Origin: Sinorhizobium fredii
GTDB taxonomy: Bacteria; Pseudomonadota; Alphaproteobacteria; Rhizobiales; Rhizobiaceae
Direction: 5' to 3'
DNA length: 64,000 nucleotides
Assembly: GCF_002944405.1 (NCBI RefSeq)
Contig: NZ_CP024307.1
Span: 3,515,001-3,579,000 of the forward strand
Shown piece after piece: positions 57,104-64,000 of the stretch; position 1 is the stretch's first letter; every line of letters starts with the position of its first letter. A program made the position numbers and the translations under genes. A model generated the notes under the pieces. The model was not told the DNA's origin. It worked only from the letters and a program-made list of their open reading frames with translations, and searched no databases.

Positions 57104-57643
57104 ATGCACGGTGGACAGCACCATCATGACGACCACCACCATCACGATCACGACCATGAGCATGGTCACGATCATCACCACCACGGCCATCGTCATGCGG
57201 GGCCCGGCCACAATCGGCAGCGCGGCACCGCGCAATGGCAGGTGCCGCACCGCCCGGAAAGTGAGGACATTTCGCCGCCGCGCGAACGCGATCTCGATCT
57301 CGTGGAGGCAAGTTTCGTAGAGAACTTCGCCCGTGCGAGCGATCCGACGAGCTTCCTCAGGCTTGCGGACATCCCCTTCGTTGGGCTCGACGCTTCGGGG
57401 AAACTCCTGCACCTGCTGCGCGTCGAGGCCGCGGATCGCACCGATGTCGGCGCGGTCGTGCCGCTCCTCGGCGGCAATGCCGTGCGCTACGACGTGCTGC
57501 CGGCGCGCATGACCTCGCGCCGCCAAGACCTCAGCTTCCTCTATCACGACGGCCAGGCGGTCGTTCGGTTGCACTTCACAGAGGCGCGCAAACTCAAAGA
57601 CCGGACCGACGCCTCGCATTTCGACATCGAACCGACCGAGTGA
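57104..57643 (+). CDS. protein with extremely His-rich N terminus, candidate nickel chaperone
   Basis: 179 aa. Nineteen of the first 36 residues are His, mixed with Asp/Glu (stretches HHHDDHHHHDHDHEHGHDHH), a metal-binding tail like that of nickel stores such as HypB or UreE N/C termini. The rest (from about residue 55, SPPRERDLDLVEASFVENFA to the end) matches no domain I know. It sits 10 nt after the ureohydrolase gene and 24 nt before hupE. Function inferred: nickel storage or delivery to the guanidinase. It is not HypA or HypB. Confidence 0.85.
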   Translation: MHGGQHHHDDHHHHDHDHEHGHDHHHHGHRHAGPGHNRQRGTAQWQVPHRPESEDISPPRERDLDLVEASFVENFARASDPTSFLRLADIPFVGLDASGKLLHLLRVEAADRTDVGAVVPLLGGNAVRYDVLPARMTSRRQDLSFLYHDGQAVVRLHFTEARKLKDRTDASHFDIEPTE

Positions 57644-57667
57644 ATTTCGCTTTAGAAAGGCAAGGCC

Positions 57668-58252
57668 ATGAACTTCAGGATTCTCACCGCGCTCGCCGCC
57701 CTTCTCGCCACTCTGCCCTGCCAGGCTTTGGCTCATACCGGCGATCATTTCTACGGTGTCGAAAGCGGCTTCCTCCACCCATTTTCGGGTCTTGACCACC
57801 TGCTCGCCATGGTCGCCGTCGGGATGATTGCCGCACGGCTCGGCGGCTCAGCGCTCTGGCGGCTGCCGCTCGCCTTCGTCTCGGCCATGGTTTCGGGCGC
57901 GGTGTATGCCCTGACCGGCGGTACGGTCCCGCTCGTCGAAACGGCGATCATCACCTCCGTCGTCCTCTTGGGCGCGGCGTTGATCGCCAACGCGAACATG
58001 CCTGTTGCGCTCGCTGTCACCGGCGCCGCCACCTTCGGCTTTTTCCATGGCTTTGCCCATGGGACAGAGGGTCCGGCCGCTGCGCCGCTCGGCCATATCC
58101 TCGGCTTCGCCGGCGGCACGGTGATCCTCCACATCACCGGCATCGCCGCCTGCCATGCACTTGCCCGACACGGCACCGGCCCCATGCCGGCGCTTCGCAT
58201 CATCGGCACGGGGATCATAGGCGCCGGTATTGGCTTGGCCTTCATTGCGTGA
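57668..58252 (+). CDS. hupE: HupE/UreJ-family nickel permease
   Basis: 194 aa. A signal-like first helix is followed by AHTGDHFYGVESGFLHPFSG and LDHLLAMVAVGMIAARLGGS, the HupE/UreJ nickel-binding signature (HPxxGxDH form), and later FGFFHGFAHGTEGPAAAPLG. About six membrane helices. Takes up Ni or Co for hydrogenase or urease in other bacteria; no such genes are near, so here it probably supplies the guanidinase. Confidence 0.92.
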   Translation: MNFRILTALAALLATLPCQALAHTGDHFYGVESGFLHPFSGLDHLLAMVAVGMIAARLGGSALWRLPLAFVSAMVSGAVYALTGGTVPLVETAIITSVVLLGAALIANANMPVALAVTGAATFGFFHGFAHGTEGPAAAPLGHILGFAGGTVILHITGIAACHALARHGTGPMPALRIIGTGIIGAGIGLAFIA

Positions 58253-58274
58253 CGCTTCGCGTGAGGAGATGGAT

Positions 58275-58409
58275 ATGCGTGCCATTACCAATATCTTGAT
58301 TTACTGGCGAAAGCTCGTCTTCGCGGGCATGGCTTTCCGCTTTGCTGGTCTTAAGGCCTTGGACCGCGCCTTGCTTCGGCGCACATCCAACACGCGGAAG
58401 GAGCCTTGA
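58275..58409 (+). CDS. 44-residue small protein, unknown
   Basis: A short frame from ATG 58275 (or ATG 58269, two codons earlier) to TGA 58407-58409, 22 nt after hupE, with GTGAGGAG just upstream. The sequence is basic with a hydrophobic first half (MRAITNILIYWRKLVFAGMA) and a charged tail (RRTSNTRKEP). It could be a small membrane-associated protein of the guanidine operon. No family recognised. Confidence 0.5.
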   Translation: MRAITNILIYWRKLVFAGMAFRFAGLKALDRALLRRTSNTRKEP

Positions 58410-58571
58410 AAGCGCGGTGCGTAAACGTCACGCAGAGCTGGGCACGGATTACTTTCAGGGCGGGGGGCACACTCTCTGCATCGCCGTGAAGCCTTATCCG
58501 TTCGTCGATTACCCTTTCGCAAGTTCATTCAGGCGCTATGCTGTAAGCCAATATACCAAGCGCGAGGCCTT

Positions 58572-58892
58572 ATGACGGAGCGACATCAGAGCCACTCCCG
58601 GGAGCGGATGACCATCCTTGGCGATCTTGACGCCGTCTCCTTCGTCCCCTGGATCTGGCGCCATGCCGCCAAGCTCGGGCTCTCGCAGTCCATCTCCCAT
58701 ACCAGTCCCAACCGGATCGAACTCGAGGTCGCCGGACCGGTGGATCTGATCGACATGATGGAGATCGGATGTTCGCTCGGGCCCTTCGACGTCCGGGTCG
58801 AGACGATACACCGCACACCGGTTGACGGCGGTGGCGACCAGGGCCGCGACCGGACTCTTGACCGTCCACAGCTATATCTGCCGCTTATTTAA
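58572..58892 (+). CDS. acylphosphatase-like small protein
   Basis: 106 aa; a second ATG at 58608 would give 94 aa. The core IELEVAGPVDLIDMMEIGCS followed by LGPFDVRVETIHRTPVD has the length and pattern of acylphosphatase-like proteins, but the catalytic Arg/Asn signature of true acylphosphatase is not evident. Located between the nickel genes and the Rieske module, on the same strand; role unknown. Confidence 0.55.
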   Translation: MTERHQSHSRERMTILGDLDAVSFVPWIWRHAAKLGLSQSISHTSPNRIELEVAGPVDLIDMMEIGCSLGPFDVRVETIHRTPVDGGGDQGRDRTLDRPQLYLPLI

Positions 58893-59010
58893 TCAAAGTT
58901 GCAAATGCAGAAAACTTATGCAAGCGTGGCAACACTGAGCCGCAAGTCATCCCGTCGGCTTCGGGTTCTTCGCTAGGCTAAGGTGTTGGTATTATTTGGA
59001 AAGTATATTC

Positions 59011-59664
59011 ATGCTGTCCGGCAAGACGGGCTCTTGGACACCAGTTGCCCTTTCCGCGGATTTGCCAGCGGGAACCGTGATGCCCGCACGGACACCAGCC
59101 GGGTCGATCGCCCTCTGGCGAAGTCAGTCGGGCCGCGCCGCCGCCTCGGCGGACCGGTGTCCCCATCGCGGCATGCGCCTTTCCCATGGCTTCGTGCGTG
59201 GCGAGGCCCTTTCCTGCATCTATCACGGTTGGAGTTACGCCCGGACCGGAAACTGCTTGCGTATCCCGGCCCATCCGGGTCTCACGCCGCCGGAAACAAT
59301 ACGTGTAGAAATGCATGAGGTTGAAGAGTCCGGCGGGGTCATCTGGGTTGCCGTGGGAGTACCCACCGCTCAGCCCCCGCGGCTTGAAGGCGTCATTCCC
59401 CTGCGCTCACTGACAGCACATGCCGGTGTTGCGGCGGTCGAGGCCGCGGCCGGCGCAAAGGCGGGTGCCGACGGCCTTGTCTGGCAAGCGCAGGATACGC
59501 AGAAAATCCGGCTGCTGCTCGTCCCGCAGGGAGACGAACAGACGCTGATCCATGTTCTGTTGGACAATAAAAGCACTCCGCCCCAGCGCATCGCTGCGTC
59601 ACGCGCCGTTGAGACCTTGCGGCGGATAGCCGAAGATCTTCAGACGAAAGGGACCGCGCCATAA
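59011..59664 (+). CDS. stand-alone Rieske 2Fe-2S protein
   Basis: 217 aa from ATG 59011 (GGAAAG 7 nt upstream). Residues about 10-115 form a Rieske domain with both cluster motifs: ADRCPHRGMRLSHG (Cys-x-His) and LSCIYHGWSYARTGNC (Cys-x-x-His). The C-terminal 100 residues (KIRLLLVPQGDEQTLIHVLL, then helical) show no catalytic iron site and no reductase domain. It probably passes electrons to the catalytic subunit at 59676, which lacks its own cluster; a reductase is not seen in the window. Confidence 0.9.
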   Translation: MLSGKTGSWTPVALSADLPAGTVMPARTPAGSIALWRSQSGRAAASADRCPHRGMRLSHGFVRGEALSCIYHGWSYARTGNCLRIPAHPGLTPPETIRVEMHEVEESGGVIWVAVGVPTAQPPRLEGVIPLRSLTAHAGVAAVEAAAGAKAGADGLVWQAQDTQKIRLLLVPQGDEQTLIHVLLDNKSTPPQRIAASRAVETLRRIAEDLQTKGTAP

Positions 59665-59675
59665 TCCAGGACACG

Positions 59676-60503
59676 ATGATCGACGAGTGGTATCCGGTCG
59701 GCCTTTTCAGCCAGCTCGACGTGAACGGACGCAGGACCGCCCTGATGGGAGAGCCCATCGAGGTGGTACGAGCCGAGGGCCACGCGAGGGTGACGTCCGG
59801 CGATGGGCGGACTCTTCCCGTTTGCGTCCGCTACGGCCATGTCTGGTCCTCTCTCGGCAAGCCTCGGAAGGATCTTTTCGCGATTCCCGAGGCTGACCAG
59901 CCCGGCCGCCGGCTCGTCGATGTCGGCGTGGTCCGCGTGCGCTGCTCGCCGCTGCGGGCGGTCGAGAACTTCCTCGACATCGCGCATTTCCCCTTTGTGC
60001 ATACCGACATCCTGGGCGCAGAGCCGCACACGGAAGTGCAGGACTACAAGGTCGAAATCCGGCAGCACGAGGATGAGGTCTGGGCAACACAGGTGAAATT
60101 CTACCAGCCGCAGGCTGCCAAATCGGCAAGCGGCGGCATCACGACGGAATACATGTACCGCGTGCCGGCACCGACCTGCTCCGTTCTCTACAAGACCTGT
60201 CCGGTCCGCCCCGGGGAATGGGACGTCATCACCCTCTTCGTCCAGCCGCTCGCCGAAGACCTGTGCGACGTCTGGCCGTGGATGGCGCTCTTCGACGATG
60301 TCACACCGATGACCGACCTCATCCACTTCCAGCAGACGATCTTCCTGCAGGACCGGTCGATCCTCGAAAACCAGATCCCCCGGCTCCTGCCGCTCGATCC
60401 CGGAATGGAAATCCCCACGAGAGCCGACCTTACCTCGGTCGCCTACAGGCGCTGGCTGAAACGCCACAACTATACCTACGGCGCACAGCTGGTGGCGCAA
60501 TGA
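59676..60503 (+). CDS. Rieske oxygenase catalytic subunit without a cluster-binding segment
   Basis: 275 aa. The mononuclear iron site is present: VENFLDIAHFPFVHTDILG (Asn98, Asp101, His104, His109) and FLQDRSILENQIPRLLPLD with the carboxylate ligand, as in VanA-, PobA- and NdmA-like oxygenases. The N terminus WYPVGLFSQLDVNGRRTALM starts like a Rieske domain and resumes with VRYGHVWSSLGKP, but the part in between that holds both CxH and CxxH pairs is missing. This matches NdmC, the N7-demethylase of caffeine breakdown, which needs an external Rieske domain and the GST-like NdmE. Confidence 0.88.
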   Translation: MIDEWYPVGLFSQLDVNGRRTALMGEPIEVVRAEGHARVTSGDGRTLPVCVRYGHVWSSLGKPRKDLFAIPEADQPGRRLVDVGVVRVRCSPLRAVENFLDIAHFPFVHTDILGAEPHTEVQDYKVEIRQHEDEVWATQVKFYQPQAAKSASGGITTEYMYRVPAPTCSVLYKTCPVRPGEWDVITLFVQPLAEDLCDVWPWMALFDDVTPMTDLIHFQQTIFLQDRSILENQIPRLLPLDPGMEIPTRADLTSVAYRRWLKRHNYTYGAQLVAQ

Positions 60504-61159
60504 AGCTCTACGATTACGTCCTTTCACCGAGCTGCTACAAGGTGCGCCTGATGGCGGCACTGACCGGCGTGAAGCTGGAAATCAGAGCGGTCGACTTTCA
60601 TCCCGGCGCCGAGCATCGCGGCACCGAGCTCATGTCGCTCAATCCGGCGGGATCCATCCCGATCCTCGAGGAGGGTGACCTGATCCTGACTGAATCCGCC
60701 GCCATGCTCGCCTATCTTGCCGCCAAGGCCGCGCCGGAATGGCTCGGCAGCGGCGCACCGGAGGAAGTGGCGCGTATCCAGCAGTGGCTTTCCTTCGCAC
60801 ACCGGCTGACCGCCAGCCTCGGCGGCGCGCGCCTTCACCAAATGCTCCTGCGGTCGGGCGACATCGGCGCGCTCCAGGCGCAGGGCATAGCGGCGCTTCG
60901 CGAGCTGGAGGCGGGGCTGGTCGAACAGCGCCTGCGCGGCATGCGGTTCCTCGCCTCCGACCGGCCGACGGTTGCCGATATCGCATGCTTCCCCTACGTG
61001 GTGCTCGCGCCGGACGGCGGCATCCCGCTCGACCCCTACCCCGCTATAAGGCTATGGTCCCGCGCGATCCGCGGCCTCGACAACTTCATCGAGATGCCCG
61101 GAATCCATCGGCTACACGAGCTGAAGCCCGACCCCCTCGTCGAACCGGACGAGGTGTGA
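60500..61159 (+). CDS. GST-like protein, probable scaffold of the split oxygenase
   Basis: 219 aa. Thioredoxin-fold N domain (MKLYDYVLSPSCYKVRLMAA, SLNPAGSIPILEEGDLILTE with the cis-Pro and SNAIL-like TESAAM) and an all-helical C domain (RPTVADIACFPYVVLAPDGG). It overlaps the catalytic subunit gene by 4 nt. NdmE of the Pseudomonas caffeine pathway is also GST-like and is needed structurally for NdmC, which is the reason to propose a scaffold role over a glutathione transferase. Confidence 0.88.
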   Translation: MKLYDYVLSPSCYKVRLMAALTGVKLEIRAVDFHPGAEHRGTELMSLNPAGSIPILEEGDLILTESAAMLAYLAAKAAPEWLGSGAPEEVARIQQWLSFAHRLTASLGGARLHQMLLRSGDIGALQAQGIAALRELEAGLVEQRLRGMRFLASDRPTVADIACFPYVVLAPDGGIPLDPYPAIRLWSRAIRGLDNFIEMPGIHRLHELKPDPLVEPDEV

Positions 61160-61160
61160 C

Positions 61161-62540
61161 ATGGCCGGTTACCTTCTCAAAAACTGCGCGGCCGTCATCG
61201 TCGACGAGGGCAAGGGTCCGAGCGTCCACCGGAACGTGGATCTCTTGACGAATGGCCCCGCGATAGAGGCAATCGGCGAAAACCTTCACAAAGGACCGCT
61301 ACCGGCCGGGACGATCACGCAGGACGCCGCCGGCTGGTTCGTTTATCCGGGGCTTGTCAACACCCACCACCACTTCTTCCAGTGTTTCGTCCGCAACCGT
61401 GCGGATCTCGATTGGACGAAGCTGTCGGTCATCGAATGGCTCGACCGCATCTATCCGATCTTTTCGCGGCTCAACGAGGACTGTTTCTACCACGCCTCGG
61501 TTACGGCGATGGCCGAGATGATCAAGCACGGCTGCACCACGGCCTTCGACCACCAGTACTGCTTCCCGCGGCACGCCGGCAAACGGCTGATCGACCGTCA
61601 GTTCGAGGCTGCCGACCTTCTGGGCATGCGTTTCCATGCCGGACGTGGCGGCAACACGCTGCCGAAATCCGAAGGCTCAACGATCCCCGATGCCATGCTG
61701 GAAACGACGGACGAGTTCATCGCCGATTGCGCGCGGCTGATCGACACCTACCAGGATGCCAGCCCCTTCAGCATGCGGCAGCTCGTGGTTGCGCCCTGCC
61801 AGCCCGTCAATTGCTACCGCGAGACCTTCGTGGAGTCGGTCGCACTGGCGCGCGATCGCGGCGTGCAGATGCACACGCATGTGGGCGAAGGCGAGAGCCC
61901 GGTCGTTGAGGCCCGGCACGGCATGCGGACGGTCGATTACTGCGCGGAACTCGGATTTGCCGGTCCCGACACCTTCTATGCCCATTGCTGGGAACTCACC
62001 CAGGACGAGTTGCGGACGATGGCGGCGAGCGGCACCGGCGTCTCGCACTGCCCGGAGCCGGTCTATCTGGTCGGCGCCGAGATTACCGACATTCCGGCGA
62101 TGTCGGCCCTTGGTCTGCGCGTGGGTCTCGGCTGCGACGGCGCGGCCTCGAACGACAACTCGAACCTGATGCACTGCGTGCACTCCGCCTACATGCTGCA
62201 GTGCCTGACGGCATCGACGCGCGCGCATCCCGTGCCGCCCCCGGCGGATTTCCTCGGCTATGCGACGACCGGCGGCGCCGCCCTCCTCGGCCGCCGCGAC
62301 ATCGGCCGCCTTGCTCCTGGCATGGCCGCCGATCTTTTTGCGATCGACACGCGGCGCATGGACTACGTCGGCACGCGGCATGATCCGCTGAGCCTGATTG
62401 CCAAGGTCGGCATCGGCATGCCCACTGACATGACAATGATCAACGGCCGCATCGTCTGGGCGAAGGGCGAATTCGTCGGGCTCGACGAGCCGCGGCTGTT
62501 CGCCGAGGCCGAGGCCGCTCTCGCGACGGTGGAATTCTAG
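61161..62540 (+). CDS. amidohydrolase, probable 8-oxoguanine deaminase
   Basis: 459 aa, subtype III amidohydrolase like guanine deaminase/TrzN/8-oxoguanine deaminase. Metal ligands: HxH in YPGLVNTHHHFFQCFVRNRA, His in MHTHVGEGESPVVEARHGMR, His in AHCWELTQDEL and the Asp in GLGCDGAASNDNSNLMH. NTHHHFFQ and DWTKLSVIEWLDRIYPIF are as I remember 8-oxoguanine deaminases, which convert 8-oxoguanine to urate. It starts 1 nt after the GST gene. Atrazine-type or other N-heterocycle deamination cannot be ruled out. Confidence 0.82.
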   Translation: MAGYLLKNCAAVIVDEGKGPSVHRNVDLLTNGPAIEAIGENLHKGPLPAGTITQDAAGWFVYPGLVNTHHHFFQCFVRNRADLDWTKLSVIEWLDRIYPIFSRLNEDCFYHASVTAMAEMIKHGCTTAFDHQYCFPRHAGKRLIDRQFEAADLLGMRFHAGRGGNTLPKSEGSTIPDAMLETTDEFIADCARLIDTYQDASPFSMRQLVVAPCQPVNCYRETFVESVALARDRGVQMHTHVGEGESPVVEARHGMRTVDYCAELGFAGPDTFYAHCWELTQDELRTMAASGTGVSHCPEPVYLVGAEITDIPAMSALGLRVGLGCDGAASNDNSNLMHCVHSAYMLQCLTASTRAHPVPPPADFLGYATTGGAALLGRRDIGRLAPGMAADLFAIDTRRMDYVGTRHDPLSLIAKVGIGMPTDMTMINGRIVWAKGEFVGLDEPRLFAEAEAALATVEF

Positions 62541-62562
62541 AATTCAAAACAGGGGAACTGAC

Positions 62563-63663
62563 ATGCTGAACAATGTAACTCGCAGAACACTGATGAAGGG
62601 CGTTGCCGCCGCCGGTCTCACAGGCATGCTTGGCGGTCGGGCCGCCATGGCCGCCGAAGAGCCGCTCGGAATCACCCTCGTGATCCCCTCGCCGGTCGGC
62701 GACGTCGGCTGGGGTCATGCTCTTGCCGCGGGCCTCGAGCCGGTCAAGGCCGCCTACGGAGACAAGGTGAAGGTCACCGTCATCGAGAACATCCCGGAAG
62801 GTCCCGATGCCGACCGTATCATGAACAAGACGGTCTCCGACGGGAACAACTTCCTGATCGCCGGCTCCTTCGGCTACCAGAACGGCGCCCTGCAGATCGC
62901 TCGCCGCAATCCGGCCGTCACCGTGCTGCACGCGTCCGGCTTCCAGGTGGCTCCGAACTTCTCGCCCTTCGCGGCCAAGTATTTTCAGGGGACCTACCTG
63001 CTCGGCATGGCTGCCGCTGCGCTTTCCAAGACCGGCAAGCTGGGCTCGGTCTCCGCCTTCGCCATCCCGGAGCTGATCACCTCCATCAACGCCTTCACGC
63101 TCGGCGCGCAAGCCGTGAACCCCGATGTCGAGGTGTCGGTCGTATGGGTGAACTCGTGGTTCGATCCGGCCAAGGAGCAGGAGGCCGCCAAGGCTTTGAT
63201 GGCGCAGAAATGCGACGTGATCTTCTCCAACGCACAGGACACGCCGTCCGTTATCTCGGCCTGCGAGGAGGCCGGCGTCTATGCGTTCAATCTCAACTCG
63301 TCGATGAAGAAATACGCGCCCAAGACCTATCTCGGCTGCGTGGCGACGGATTGGTCGCCCTTCTTTAAGGCCTCGGTCGACGCCCATGTCGCCGGCACGT
63401 TCAAGGGCGCCAACGCCTTCCTCGGCGTATCCGACGCGGTCGTTGAGGTCGTCGACTGGAACCCGGATATCCCGGCCGACGTCATGACCAAGATCAAGGC
63501 GATCGAGGCGAAGATTGCCGATGCCAGCTTCTCACCCTTTATCGGGCCGATCACCAAGGCCGCCGGCAACCAAGGGGTGGCCGCCGGTGCAACGCTCACG
63601 GATGGCGAAATCGTCGCGATGGACTGGCACGTCAAGGGCGTCGCCACCCCTCTGCCAAAGTGA
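62563..63663 (+). CDS. BMP-family ABC transporter substrate-binding protein 2
   Basis: 366 aa. Twin-arginine-like signal (NNVTRRTLMKGVAAAGLTGM) and BMP fold (LVIPSPVGDVGWGHALAAGL, IAGSFGYQNGALQIARRNPA). Distinct from the binding protein at 44334. It is downstream of the deaminase gene and directly ahead of an ATPase gene, so a purine or nucleoside such as 8-oxoguanine is the likely ligand (inference). Confidence 0.9.
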   Translation: MLNNVTRRTLMKGVAAAGLTGMLGGRAAMAAEEPLGITLVIPSPVGDVGWGHALAAGLEPVKAAYGDKVKVTVIENIPEGPDADRIMNKTVSDGNNFLIAGSFGYQNGALQIARRNPAVTVLHASGFQVAPNFSPFAAKYFQGTYLLGMAAAALSKTGKLGSVSAFAIPELITSINAFTLGAQAVNPDVEVSVVWVNSWFDPAKEQEAAKALMAQKCDVIFSNAQDTPSVISACEEAGVYAFNLNSSMKKYAPKTYLGCVATDWSPFFKASVDAHVAGTFKGANAFLGVSDAVVEVVDWNPDIPADVMTKIKAIEAKIADASFSPFIGPITKAAGNQGVAAGATLTDGEIVAMDWHVKGVATPLPK

Positions 63664-63666
63664 GCC

Positions 63667-64000
63667 ATGACCGCGCCCTTGCTGTCGCTCCGCGGCATTT
63701 CCAAAAGCTACGGACAGATTAGAGCCAACCAGGATATCGATCTGGATGTGGCCCCGCAGTCGGTCCACGCGATCCTCGGCGAGAACGGGGCGGGGAAATC
63801 GACGCTGATGAAGCTGATCTCCGGCGTCGAGCAGCCAGACGGCGGTACCGTCGTCTGGGCCGGAGAGCCTTTGAGCCTTGCCTCCCCTGCGGAGGCGAGG
63901 CGCCAGGGGATCGGCATGGTCTTCCAGCACTTCTCGCTCTTCGAGACCCTGACCGTCGTGGAGAATATCCGGCTGGTCGTGCCGGGCCGGAAAGCCGATC
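63667..64000 (+). CDS. BMP-type ABC transporter ATPase (3' end outside window)
   Basis: First 111 codons only. Walker [21 protein letters not shown] and the Q-loop region RQGIGMVFQHFSLFETLTVV. Starts 3 nt after the binding-protein stop. The permease genes presumably follow outside the window. Confidence 0.93.
   Translation, partial: MTAPLLSLRGISKSYGQIRANQDIDLDVAPQSVHAILGENGAGKSTLMKLISGVEQPDGGTVVWAGEPLSLASPAEARRQGIGMVFQHFSLFETLTVVENIRLVVPGRKAD

Noticed and set aside
57104..57643. HypA or HypB hydrogenase maturation protein
   Set aside because: Only the His-rich tail is similar; no HypA zinc CxxC pairs and no HypB GTPase motifs.
60500..61159. Detoxifying glutathione S-transferase
   Set aside because: Possible by fold, but overlap with a split Rieske oxygenase gene makes an NdmE-like role more likely.

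Overview
The window looks like part of a Sinorhizobium/Ensifer-type alphaproteobacterial replicon. It has high GC, rhizobial intergenic mosaic repeats (5784-5949 and 8569-8699), the rhizobial gene order glgB-glgC-glgA-pgm-glgX, a heterotetrameric sarcosine oxidase operon soxBDAG, and many ABC importers of the kind that fill rhizobial genomes. Names rest on protein motifs and remembered family features; no database search was run.

Left part (1-17.6 kb) reads as core genome: glycogen metabolism (glgB incomplete at the window edge, glgC, glgA, pgm, glgX), a MaoC dehydratase, soxG/A/D/B on the minus strand, rpsU, a TPR lipoprotein, a DUF992 secreted protein and a class III adenylate cyclase. From 17.9 to 31.2 kb it becomes patchier: two methyltransferases, an APH-fold kinase, an ABC exporter, then a NitT/TauT-type importer next to a PrpF/GalD tautomerase and a divergent LysR regulator. 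A decayed stretch follows (28.6-31.2 kb) with a frameshifted PtsN-like gene and a GAF-PAS gene fused to a broken PIN-domain toxin.

At 31.3-43.1 kb a minus-strand block encodes a sugar/polyol ABC importer (binding protein, two permeases, a small membrane protein, two unlike ATPases), a one-chain dihydroxyacetone-type kinase, and a complete PEP-dependent dihydroxyacetone kinase (dhaL, dhaM, its own HPr and Enzyme I, a small HTH protein, dhaK). Uptake of a triose or tetrose polyol/ketose is thus followed by ATP- or PEP-driven phosphorylation.

The most interesting part is the right third (43.3-64 kb), apparently an island for nitrogen-rich small molecules, in three plus-strand modules. Module A: a divergent GntR regulator, palindromic operators, a consensus sigma-54 promoter, a BMP-type ABC importer, two isochorismatase-like hydrolases (one BiuH-like), a cupin and allophanate hydrolase (AtzF). 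This reads as biuret, and perhaps triuret, breakdown to ammonia. Module B: a guanidine-I (ykkC) riboswitch, a NitT/TauT-type importer, a ureohydrolase of the nickel guanidinase (GdmH) type, a protein with an extremely His-rich N terminus and a HupE/UreJ nickel permease. This reads as riboswitch-controlled guanidine import and hydrolysis with a locally encoded nickel supply. Module C: a free Rieske protein, a Rieske-oxygenase catalytic subunit from which the cluster-binding segment has been cut out, a GST-like protein, an 8-oxoguanine-deaminase-like amidohydrolase and a second BMP-type importer running off the window. The split Rieske/catalytic/GST layout recalls the NdmC/D/E purine N-demethylase. 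Together the modules suggest salvage of nitrogen from oxidised or modified purines and their breakdown products (inference).
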